From: Candidatus Heimdallarchaeota archaeon | GTDB taxonomy: Archaea > Asgardarchaeota > Heimdallarchaeia > Heimdallarchaeales > Heimdallarchaeaceae | Assembly: GCA_030607575.1 (NCBI GenBank) | Contig: JAUWJS010000009.1 | Span: 1-39,657 of the forward strand | Length of the DNA stretch: 39,657 nt | Direction of reading: 5' to 3' | Shown: positions 33,195-39,657 of the stretch, piece after piece | Layout: each line of letters starts with the position of its first letter | Position numbering within the stretch: position 1 is the stretch's first letter | The notes under the pieces: model-generated | Seen by the model: only the letters and a program-made list of their open reading frames with translations | Database searches by the model: none | What the model was told of the DNA's origin: nothing | Made by a program: the position numbers and the translations under genes

Positions 33195-33323
33195 CCATTA
33201 AATGAACTTGTAATTAAGGATGAAAAACATTTTGAAGCAAATTTAATAAGGGTATCAGCATAAAATAAATAGACTAGCCATCTATTACAGATATATATAC
33301 TTCGAAATAAGGGAAGAAAGAAA

Positions 33324-34232
33324 ATGGAAAATAAAGAGAACTCAATTTCAACTAAAACGATTTATCTGGAACAGATATTCAAGATAGCTCAAGACAGGAG
33401 ATATTCAACAGCTATAGATGTCTGGTCCACTATTCTTGATTCAGAGTTCTCAAATAGAAAATATGAAAGTTTAGATGGAAAATCCATTATAGGAATTACA
33501 GCAGCTGATATTGCTTCTAGCTTAAATATGCATCTTAGCTCTGTTTATCATAATCTCAAAATTCTTCAATCTGAGGAATTTGACTTACTCAAAACAGATG
33601 AATTAATCATCTACAATGATAAAGGAAGAAGAGTTAAACAGAAAGTATACAAGTTACCGAGAATCTATTACGATGAATTCAGACAAATTTTGAACGAGCT
33701 TCATCATGAAGGATTCAGGGCACCTCATAAGAAGTTTACTTTCTTCAACTTGCTTAAAATTCGAGGAATGCTGTCTCATTATGCAGCATTATTACACAAA
33801 GATAGAGTACATGTAATAAACGAAGTTGAAGAAACTAAGGAGTGGTATCTCGATTGGATGAACCCTCTTAGGTTGCGTAATAATATTGTAACTCCTGGAG
33901 TTATTTACAAGTTTACCCAAGAAGATATGGAAAAAATTCTAGATCAAATTGTTACTCTTTTAGAAGATTACAAAGACAGTTATAGTGAGGAACATGAAGA
34001 AAGAGGAATACTCCCTGTTTCTTTTACGTATTTAGTCTTCATTCCTTATACAGAACAAATGAGAAAAGGTGAATGGCTTAATAGAGAGGAGTATGAAGAA
34101 CGAATCGCAGAATCTTTAGCAAAAGTCTCCAAAGAGGATATTTTAGAATGTCAAAAAGACCATGATACCTTCTTCAGATATGGTTTAGCGTGTCCTGTTT
34201 GTGGGGAGAAACCAAGAAATTACAGGCGTTAG
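33324..34232 (+). CDS. Winged-helix transcriptional regulator with C-terminal zinc site
   Basis: 302 residues. A winged helix covers about 25-110: GITAADIASSLNMHLSSVYH then NLKILQSEEF as recognition helix and the wing INDKGRRVKQKVYKLP. This fits an ArsR/TrmB-like DNA-binding domain. The rest is a helical domain (FFNLLKIRGMLSHYAALLHK, EDMEKILDQIVTLLEDYKDS) that may bind an effector, and the end has a likely zinc site made of C276, H280, C290 and C293 (CPVCGEK). GGGAAG lies about ten bases before the ATG with TATATATAC at 33290. The gene is single, so targets are unknown; it converges with the SDR gene three bases apart. Confidence 0.75.
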   Translation: MENKENSISTKTIYLEQIFKIAQDRRYSTAIDVWSTILDSEFSNRKYESLDGKSIIGITAADIASSLNMHLSSVYHNLKILQSEEFDLLKTDELIIYNDKGRRVKQKVYKLPRIYYDEFRQILNELHHEGFRAPHKKFTFFNLLKIRGMLSHYAALLHKDRVHVINEVEETKEWYLDWMNPLRLRNNIVTPGVIYKFTQEDMEKILDQIVTLLEDYKDSYSEEHEERGILPVSFTYLVFIPYTEQMRKGEWLNREEYEERIAESLAKVSKEDILECQKDHDTFFRYGLACPVCGEKPRNYRR

Positions 34233-34235
34233 GTT

Positions 34236-35021
34236 TTAACCTAAGATCTGTCCAGAATCTATTCTTATAACTTGACCCTGAATATGGTTTGTAGTTAAGA
34301 GCAATTTGATGAGAGGGTATATTTCTTCAGGTTTTAGTGATTGTTTCATAGGATTTTTATTTTCAATCTTAAGTAAAATATCATCGTATGAATCACCTGA
34401 TTCTAGCGCTTTATTTTTTAGCTCATCAATGTGTCTGTCAGTCATAACATATCCTGGAGCAATTGCATTTGTGACAATCTTATATTCTGCTCCTTCTTGA
34501 GCAAACGATAAGGTCAAGTTGTGAACTGCAGCTTTTGCAACACCATAAGGCATTTTCTTTTTGGAAGGTTTTAATCCCGTGGTTGATCCAAAAAAGAGTA
34601 TATTTCCTCCACCTTGCTCTTGCATCCACATATAACCCTCTCTACCTATTAGAAAAGTTGAATCTAGATTAACAGCTAAAACTTTTCTAAAGTCACTATA
34701 ACTTACATCTTCAATTGGTTTACTAATCAAACTTCCTCCTACGAAAATGATTAAACCGTCGATTTTTGAAGTAAGAATTTTTACTTCATTAAAAGCTTCA
34801 ATAACACTACTTTCAGAGGTGTAGTCACACTCTACAAAGTCTATAGAATAACCATTTTGATTAAGAATTTCAACAAATTCTTTGCTATTCTTACCGCCGA
34901 TACCTATTACTCGAAAGTAATCCTTAACTAGTTTTTCAGTTACAATTTTCCCAATTCCACTTCCTGGAGCTGCAATTAAAATGGTTTTTTGATGATCTTG
35001 AGACATTATATTCAAATACAT
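34236..35021 (-). CDS. Short-chain dehydrogenase/reductase
   Basis: Classical-length SDR oxidoreductase (261 residues) with a Rossmann fold using NAD(P). The cofactor motif reads A-A-P-G-S-G-I-G (17-24), where the usual first T-G is A-A; the final G-x-G is kept. N118 (VNLDST), S146 (FFGSTTG), Y159 and K163 (YGVAKAA) form the standard catalytic tetrad, and NAIAPGYVMTD (185-195) follows the family. The altered glycine motif may weaken or change cofactor preference. A second ATG at codon 6 (35006) is an alternative start. The substrate is unknown, and it is transcribed alone, divergent from the TsaC gene. Confidence 0.85.
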   Translation of the reverse strand: MYLNIMSQDHQKTILIAAPGSGIGKIVTEKLVKDYFRVIGIGGKNSKEFVEILNQNGYSIDFVECDYTSESSVIEAFNEVKILTSKIDGLIIFVGGSLISKPIEDVSYSDFRKVLAVNLDSTFLIGREGYMWMQEQGGGNILFFGSTTGLKPSKKKMPYGVAKAAVHNLTLSFAQEGAEYKIVTNAIAPGYVMTDRHIDELKNKALESGDSYDDILLKIENKNPMKQSLKPEEIYPLIKLLLTTNHIQGQVIRIDSGQILG

Positions 35022-35119
35022 TTACTTTACAAGATGTTAAATTTTTTTGTGAATCAAAAGTAAGGAAAATACTTAAGGAGAGAGGATAAGTGTAAATACA
35101 TAAACTAATGTGATGAAAT

Positions 35120-35770
35120 ATGGAAACAGAAGTTTTTACTGTAAATATCGATCAATTAAACATGAACAAAATCAGAGATGTAGCTCGTGCTATTACAGAT
35201 GGTCAAATTGTTGCTTTTCCAACAGATACAATCTATGGGATGGGATGCGATGTTTTCAACGAGGAAGCGGTTAAGGAATTGTACAAAATAAAAGGACGAC
35301 CAGCTAATAAACCAGTAAATGTATTGATATCGAGTGTTGATCAAGTATATGATTTAGCAAAAAATATTAAACCTTTGTTTTTCACTCTAGCAGAAAAGTT
35401 CTGGCCAGGAGCTTTAACAATAATAGTTGAAAAGAATTCAACAGTAAATGACACTCTAACTTCAGGACAAAGTACAGTAGGAGTTCGTTTTCCAGATAAC
35501 TTAATTGTACAAGAGTTAATTAACCTTACACATACTCCATTAGCTACAACTAGTGCAAACATATCAGAGGAACCAAGCGCAACTAGGGCTAAAGAAGTTT
35601 TAAACTATTTCAATGGTAAAATCCCTTACATTATTGATGGAGGAAAAGTAGATATTGGTCAGTCTTCAACAATTGTAGACATTTCATCAAAACCTCCTAG
35701 AATTGTTAGACAAGGAGCTATACCATTTGCAGAATTAAAACCGAATATCAGAGGATTAAGAAAGGAATAG
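35120..35770 (+). CDS. tsaC: Threonylcarbamoyl-AMP synthase (TsaC/Sua5/YrdC)
   Basis: Makes L-threonylcarbamoyl-AMP from threonine, bicarbonate and ATP, the first step of the universal t6A37 modification of tRNAs reading ANN codons. The YrdC domain is complete: AFPTDTIYGMGCD (32-44), KIKGRPANKP (56-65) with the catalytic K-x-R, SVGVRFPDN-type segment (TVGVRFPDN) and TSANISEEPSA. At 216 residues it is the short TsaC form without the Sua5 C-terminal domain. The N-terminus VFTVNIDQLNMNKI begins like other archaeal members. It is a housekeeping gene transcribed alone, with the next gene 62 bases on and behind its own promoter. Confidence 0.92.
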   Translation: METEVFTVNIDQLNMNKIRDVARAITDGQIVAFPTDTIYGMGCDVFNEEAVKELYKIKGRPANKPVNVLISSVDQVYDLAKNIKPLFFTLAEKFWPGALTIIVEKNSTVNDTLTSGQSTVGVRFPDNLIVQELINLTHTPLATTSANISEEPSATRAKEVLNYFNGKIPYIIDGGKVDIGQSSTIVDISSKPPRIVRQGAIPFAELKPNIRGLRKE

Positions 35771-35832
35771 AGGATAAACTGACTCAATAAAATCTTTTTA
35801 AATGATTAAATAAATAGTTAAAGTTGATATAA

Positions 35833-36477
35833 ATGACAATGGAAGTCATATTCTGGGATGCAGATACTCAGAGAGATTATATGGAACAAGATGGGAAGCT
35901 TTACGTTCCAGGCGCAGAAAATCTCAAAGAAAATTTAGAAAAACTCACTCAATATGCAAGATTAAACAATATTAGAATTCTTGGTTCAGTTGATTATCAT
36001 TCAGATGCTGACCCTGAAATAGATAAGGAAAATCCTGATTTTTCTAAAACATTTCCACCACACTGTATGCAAAATGATCCAGGTCAAGAAAAGATTATTG
36101 AAACCAGATCAGATTTAACTATCTGGATTGACCCTGTTACATATCCTGAAAAAAAATTAGTTGAAGCTCTGCAAGCTAAAGGTCCAATAATGTTTAGAAA
36201 AACAGAACATAGTGCTTTTTCAAACCCTAACTTAATGCCTTTAATAGGAATAATTAAACCAAAGAAGGTAATCATTTATGGAGTTTCGATAGATTTCGGC
36301 TTACGAACAGCAATTGAAGGGTTCTTAAATTTTGGAGATCTAGAAATCTATTTGGTAATTGATGCAATAGAAGGGGTCGATGAGGAAAAATCATTAAAAT
36401 TGATTGAAGATTGGATTCAAAAAGGGGTATATACAACTTCAACTGGTGCTATCTCGCAAGGATATCTCTACGATTGA
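35833..36477 (+). CDS. Isochorismatase-fold hydrolase without the nucleophilic cysteine
   Basis: 214-residue member of the cysteine hydrolase (nicotinamidase/isochorismatase) superfamily. Of the triad D-K-C, D11 (DADTQRDYM) and K123 (FRKTEHSAFSN) are seen, but the cysteine in the VxxDxCVxxTA segment is G156 (GVSIDFGLRTAIEG). The metal ligands of nicotinamidases, D54 and H56 (SVDYHSD) and H77 (FPPHCMQ), are retained. True isochorismatases also have glycine at this position but lack the metal site, so this is a mixed pattern. C78 next to H77 is the nearest thiol. It may hydrolyse without a covalent intermediate or have another role. CTTTTTAAATG (about 35791) is a suitable TATA. The start could be ATG 35833 or the one two codons later. 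Confidence 0.75.
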   Translation: MTMEVIFWDADTQRDYMEQDGKLYVPGAENLKENLEKLTQYARLNNIRILGSVDYHSDADPEIDKENPDFSKTFPPHCMQNDPGQEKIIETRSDLTIWIDPVTYPEKKLVEALQAKGPIMFRKTEHSAFSNPNLMPLIGIIKPKKVIIYGVSIDFGLRTAIEGFLNFGDLEIYLVIDAIEGVDEEKSLKLIEDWIQKGVYTTSTGAISQGYLYD

Positions 36478-36480
36478 AAA

Positions 36481-36816
36481 TCAGAAAGTGAGTTGAAACC
36501 AACCATCTTTCAGCATTTCAGTTACTAATGTTCCTACATATTGAACAGCAATACCAAGTTTCTCTAACTCTTCACTAACCCCAAAGTTATCACTACATGC
36601 TTTACAAGCAATAACTTCTACATCAGCATCAATAAGCAAACGAATCTGTTCTTGAAATTCTCTATTCTCAGCAGCTATTTTTTCTGTTGGTCCCCAGAGA
36701 ATTACTCTGATTTGATCCATCCAACCTTGCTTTTTTGCGTTGTAAGCATACTTAAAACTTAGCTCATCATGAACAACCAGATCTGCAGAACTTAAAATCA
36801 TAAATACTCTATTCAT
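36481..36816 (-). CDS. DsrE/DsrF-like protein
   Basis: 111-residue small protein of the DsrE-like fold, whose members take part in sulfur relay or bind small ligands. It begins NRVFMILSSADL, has VILWGPTEKIAAEN and the cysteine segment IACKACSDNFGVSEELEKLG with cysteines at 71 and 74, and ends VQYVGTLVTEMLKDGWFQLTF, as in the DsrE-like proteins of many archaea. I start at the ATG at 36816, because TATATA (36840-36845) lies 26 bases upstream, so a longer frame starting with TTG at 36861 would begin ahead of the promoter. It converges with the isochorismatase-fold gene three bases apart. A role in sulfur transfer is only inferred. Confidence 0.75.
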   Translation of the reverse strand: MNRVFMILSSADLVVHDELSFKYAYNAKKQGWMDQIRVILWGPTEKIAAENREFQEQIRLLIDADVEVIACKACSDNFGVSEELEKLGIAVQYVGTLVTEMLKDGWFQLTF

Positions 36817-36883
36817 GTGGTCAATTATTTTGTGTGAGTTATATAGCTTAACATATATCAAAAATTACAGAATACAATAAATA

Positions 36884-37081
36884 TTACTTTTCCTTAGTTT
36901 CTTCTACGAAATCTCTTTTTTTTATTTCAAAGGAATATTTCTCTTTATCTATCCAGGGGCAAGTAACGCAATCATTACACGAACCACTGCAACTCCCTCT
37001 AGACAAAAGGAGTCTAGTAAGACGCCTTCTAAACCTTATCCAAAACGAAACATTTACAACATTCTGTTCTTGAGTACTCAT
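36884..37081 (-). CDS. Small Cys-rich protein of the feo operon
   Basis: 65 residues, directly downstream of feoB. The N-terminal third has a basic amphipathic stretch (WIRFRRRLTRLLLSRG), followed by the cluster C-x3-C-x2-C-x2-C (CSGSCNDCVTC, with a following PW), which could hold iron or an Fe-S cluster. The tail is charged. It recalls the small Cys-rich proteins found after feoB in bacteria, but lacks their membrane span. The ATG at 37081 has GGATGA five bases upstream and lies just after the feoB stop; an in-frame ATG at 37090 overlaps that ribosome site. Operon position points to a helper role in ferrous iron uptake; not a recognised FeoC. Confidence 0.6.
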   Translation of the reverse strand: MSTQEQNVVNVSFWIRFRRRLTRLLLSRGSCSGSCNDCVTCPWIDKEKYSFEIKKRDFVEETKEK

Positions 37082-37091
37082 GCAAATCATC

Positions 37092-39281
37092 CTACATAAT
37101 TGCTGAAATTATTTGAAATACGATTACTGTTAAAATCGACGTAACAATCAAAGGATAGAAGAAACCAATTGCAGTTAGTTTCCAACTTCTAGTTTCAGAT
37201 TTTATTGCAGCAATAGTTGCAAAACAAGGAGCATAAGTTAGTTGGAACAACAAGAAGGATATAACTTGTGGTATAGTCCATAATACTTTTGTTATTCCTC
37301 CTGGATAAAGAATACTCAAAGCTGATATAATTACTTCTTTTGCTGGAATACCGAATATCAATGGCACAACCATCTTCCAACTAAATCCAAAGAGTGGAAT
37401 TGTTATTACTTCTAGTCCCCTTCCAAGGAATTCAGCTATGGAAATTTTAGTAACTATCACAGGACTCATTCCAACATAAAGTAAAACAGCATTTTCTGTT
37501 GGTTTAACATAAGGAACATTACTAAGGAACCAGATTACTATGGAAGCAACAAAGATGAATGTACCTGCTTTTTTTAGAAAAATTCCAGTTCTTTCCCAAG
37601 TAAGATTCATTACACTTCTAAATCTTGGGCGACGGTATTCAGGAAGTTCAAGAATTAAAGGAAGTGGATCATCACGTTCATAGAACAATCTGAATATGAG
37701 ACCAGTTAACAGAACCAACAAAATGCTAACTCCATACAACAGAAGCATGATAATTGCAGCTAGCCAAGGTTGAAAGAATATCCCAGTTAGAAATGCAATC
37801 ACACCTAGTCTTGCAGCACATGGAATGAATGAATTAGCAATAATCATCGTTGTTCTTTCTCTTTTGTTCTTAATAGTTCTAGTAGCCATAACTCCAGCTA
37901 CATTGCAACCAAAACCCATGATGAGACTAAGAAAAGCTGAACCCTGCATTCCAAATTTCCCCATTACATTATCCATCAAATAAGCAGATCGTGCTAGATA
38001 GCCTGAATCTTCTAGTATTGCTATTAGAGCATAGAAAATGAAAATTATTGGTAAGAACAATAAAACAGCTGCAACACCAGCAATTACTCCATTAACTAAT
38101 AAACTGTTAAGAAAAGCAGGACTGTTAATGCTTTCTAAGGATGTTAAAACCCAAGAAGAAAATTGTACAAATATCCAATCAATTCCAGTGATTATTGGTG
38201 ATGAAGCGTAAAAGGTTATTAAGAAAAATGCTGCAAAAATAGCAGTAAGAATGGGATATCCCCAGAACTTATGGAGAAGAGCTTTATCTATTCTATCACT
38301 TGTAGTCTCTTTGAAATCTTCATATCCTGAAACAGCAGAATAAACCATTTGATGTAAAGCATTATATTTCCTCTTAGAGATTTCAACTGCTGGGTCAAAT
38401 TGATCATCCTTGACTTGTTTCTCAATCTTCTTTTCAATATCAGCTAAATCATATTCTTTAGCTAGTTCATCTTTAACAATTTGATCACCTTCAAGAATTC
38501 TAAATGCTACCCATCGTGTAGGATATTCACGAAGTATTTCCCTATCTTTGATTTGATTGGAAATATTCTGTATCATATACTCAATTTTTTGAGAATATAC
38601 TATCATTGCAGGATTAAAGAAGTATTTCTTGGTGTGCAAAGAATCATAAATGAATTTCTTGATCCCTATAATACTCTCATCCTCATATGCACAAACATAT
38701 AGAACTGGAACACTAAGTTTTTCTTCAAGAAGTCCAACATCTATATCTATACATTCCTTTTCTGCAATATCTTTCATGTTAATGATTATAGCAACGTTAT
38801 CTGTGAGTTCCATAGCTTGAAGTGCTATAAACAGAGTTCTTTCTAATCTAGTTGCATCTGCTATTACGCAAATAAGATCGGGTTTTTCCTCAACAATAAA
38901 ATCTCGAGTGATTACTTCTTCTTCTGAGCGAGCTGAGAGAGAATATGCTCCAGGTAAATCCACTAACGAGAAATATTCACCAGAAAGTATAAAGTGCCCT
39001 TCTTTTCGTTCCACAGTTTTACCAGGCCAGTTTCCAATATGTTGATGAGAACCAGTTAAGACATTAAATAGTGAGGATTTACCAACATTAGGATTACCCA
39101 AAAAAGCAATCTTATGTTCAATAGAGTGATCATTAAAATCTCTTCTAAAACCTCTTCCATAACGTTTAGGATGTTTAGTTACCTTTGTTAATCCAAATTT
39201 AGGTTTCTTAACCCTACTTCTGTGCCTATGAAAACGGCTTCTATTTCCACAATGGGGACATTGTTTAGGCATAATACTCAA
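37092..39281 (-). CDS. feoB: Ferrous iron transporter B
   Basis: Membrane GTPase that imports Fe(II). The N-terminal G domain shows G1 GNPNVGKS (62-69), the switch threonine T89 (PGKTVE), G3 DLPG (108-111) and G4 NMKD (168-171). The membrane part has the two gate repeats, including GCNVAGVMATRTIKNKRERT and NSFIPCAARLGVIAF with the conserved cysteine. At 729 residues it is typical. It carries an extra N-terminal leader (1-55) with C8, C11, H18 and H20 (CPHCGNRSRFHRHR) that could bind zinc or iron ahead of the G domain, followed by a basic stretch. The ATG overlaps the stop of feoA by four bases (ATGA), supporting this start. Confidence 0.95.
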   Translation of the reverse strand: MSIMPKQCPHCGNRSRFHRHRSRVKKPKFGLTKVTKHPKRYGRGFRRDFNDHSIEHKIAFLGNPNVGKSSLFNVLTGSHQHIGNWPGKTVERKEGHFILSGEYFSLVDLPGAYSLSARSEEEVITRDFIVEEKPDLICVIADATRLERTLFIALQAMELTDNVAIIINMKDIAEKECIDIDVGLLEEKLSVPVLYVCAYEDESIIGIKKFIYDSLHTKKYFFNPAMIVYSQKIEYMIQNISNQIKDREILREYPTRWVAFRILEGDQIVKDELAKEYDLADIEKKIEKQVKDDQFDPAVEISKRKYNALHQMVYSAVSGYEDFKETTSDRIDKALLHKFWGYPILTAIFAAFFLITFYASSPIITGIDWIFVQFSSWVLTSLESINSPAFLNSLLVNGVIAGVAAVLLFLPIIFIFYALIAILEDSGYLARSAYLMDNVMGKFGMQGSAFLSLIMGFGCNVAGVMATRTIKNKRERTTMIIANSFIPCAARLGVIAFLTGIFFQPWLAAIIMLLLYGVSILLVLLTGLIFRLFYERDDPLPLILELPEYRRPRFRSVMNLTWERTGIFLKKAGTFIFVASIVIWFLSNVPYVKPTENAVLLYVGMSPVIVTKISIAEFLGRGLEVITIPLFGFSWKMVVPLIFGIPAKEVIISALSILYPGGITKVLWTIPQVISFLLFQLTYAPCFATIAAIKSETRSWKLTAIGFFYPLIVTSILTVIVFQIISAIM

Positions 39282-39499
39282 ACTTCTATTTTTCCAGCTA
39301 AACCTCTTCCTATAGCGACGCGAGTCCCTTTTACTTCGACAATAACTGGACCTATGTCATTTTTAACTATTCGGATTTTTTCTCCCTCATGAATTCCTAG
39401 ATCAGCTAAGAAACGAATTGCTTTGAATCCCGCTTTTATGGCTTTGACAGTTGCCACAGCATTTTCGGGTTTATCAATCAAGGAATCATTTCGCGACAA
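39278..39499 (-). CDS. feoA: Ferrous iron transport protein A
   Basis: Small SH3-like protein (73 residues) that works with FeoB at the cytoplasmic face. It shows FLADLGIHEGEKIRIVKND (34-52) and GTRVAIGRGLAGKIEV (58-73), close to the FeoA pattern of L-x-x-x-G-I-x-x-G followed by I-G-x-x-x-A-x-x-I. The start codon is TTG at 39499, supported by GAGGT six bases upstream. feoA and feoB overlap by four bases, so they are probably translated together. The gene is preceded by an inverted repeat placed as an iron-regulator operator. Confidence 0.9.
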   Translation of the reverse strand: MSRNDSLIDKPENAVATVKAIKAGFKAIRFLADLGIHEGEKIRIVKNDIGPVIVEVKGTRVAIGRGLAGKIEV

Positions 39500-39529
39500 T
39501 GCAATACCTCATCTTTTTTGAAAGAAAAT

Positions 39530-39547
39530 TTTTGGACACGTCCAAAA
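39530..39547. promoter_or_regulatory. 18-bp inverted repeat, candidate metal-regulator operator for feo
   Basis: TTTTGGAC-AC-GTCCAAAA has eight-base arms with a two-base centre. It lies downstream of the feo TATA box, just past the predicted transcription start, so a bound repressor would block the polymerase. A related half-site (TTTTGGA) occurs near 39608-39614 upstream of the TATA. A DtxR/MntR-type iron or manganese repressor is the natural candidate; none is encoded in this window. Confidence 0.5.
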
Positions 39548-39575
39548 TTTCAAGTTAGTGGTTTTTCTGTGAAAG

Positions 39576-39587
39576 TATTTTATAAAA
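39576..39587 (-). promoter_or_regulatory. TATA box for the feoAB operon
   Basis: On the minus strand this reads TTTTATAAAATA. A start about 25 bases downstream falls near 39555, giving a leader of about 55 bases that includes the inverted repeat at 39530-39547 and the GAGGT ribosome site for the TTG start of feoA. Confidence 0.5.
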
Positions 39588-39657
39588 CTATCGTTTGAGA
39601 CTGTAAATTTTGGATGTAGAAAAGTTTTATCCAAATCTGAGGAAAAACAGAATAAAA

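Noticed and set aside
36817-36861. TTG start giving a 126-residue DsrE-like protein
   Set aside because: The TATATA box lies inside this extension and 26 bases ahead of the ATG at 36816, so the transcript would not include it.

Overview
The window reads as a chromosomal piece of an AT-rich archaeon, most likely an Asgard-type lineage (the lineage is inference). Archaeal signs: TATA boxes (TTTAAA or TATATA types) about 23-30 bases ahead of many start codons, so many transcripts would be leaderless; GGTG/GAGG ribosome sites only inside operons or on a few leadered genes; a ThiN-type thiamine regulator; an archaemetzincin-family protein; a DUF134/NifX/MinD operon. Less usual for an archaeon is a complete ribonuclease III. 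The first ~115 bases look like the 3' end of a 23S rRNA gene. I saw no tRNA, CRISPR array, insertion sequence or phage gene.

Layout. 260-5305: FMN-dependent alpha-hydroxy-acid oxidase family enzyme, DmpA-type aminopeptidase, a multi-pass membrane protein of unknown family, and a lone DppB-type permease. 5400-8145: five-gene operon with a DUF134 regulator, two NifX-like metal-cluster proteins and two MinD ATPases carrying inserted ferredoxin domains. 8177-11636: monoacylglycerol-lipase-like hydrolase, tandem PhoU/TrkA-C protein, MFS transporter. 11662-12850: three small uncharacterised genes behind a TGGTCA/TGACCA operator-like site. 12851-16548: membrane dipeptidase, alpha/alpha-toroid repeat protein, RNase III, a small beta-rich protein, and an archaemetzincin homologue that has lost its whole catalytic zinc motif. 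16613-22471: solitary adenine-N6 DNA methyltransferase followed by two more members of the unknown membrane family, making three paralogues in the window. 22579-27056: EamA transporter, unknown soluble protein, a cytochrome-b-like membrane protein with a large outside domain, and a zinc alcohol dehydrogenase.

27094-32933 is a thiamine uptake and salvage unit: binding protein, fused permease, ATPase and an APH-fold kinase, tightly packed, preceded by a ThiR-like regulator. A shared motif of the form ACTATAWAGGGGSMCTATW occurs once ahead of the transporter operon and once ahead of the regulator gene, which suggests a small self-regulated thiamine regulon. 33051-36816 holds a 47-residue membrane microprotein, a winged-helix regulator, an SDR oxidoreductase, TsaC, an isochorismatase-fold protein without the cysteine nucleophile, and a DsrE-like protein. 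36884-39499 is a ferrous iron uptake operon (feoA, feoB, Cys-rich small protein) behind an 18-bp inverted repeat located like a repressor site.

The points most worth following are the three-member membrane family, the catalytically dead archaemetzincin, the ThiR operator pair, and the operon resembling the bacterial ORP (orange protein) clusters.
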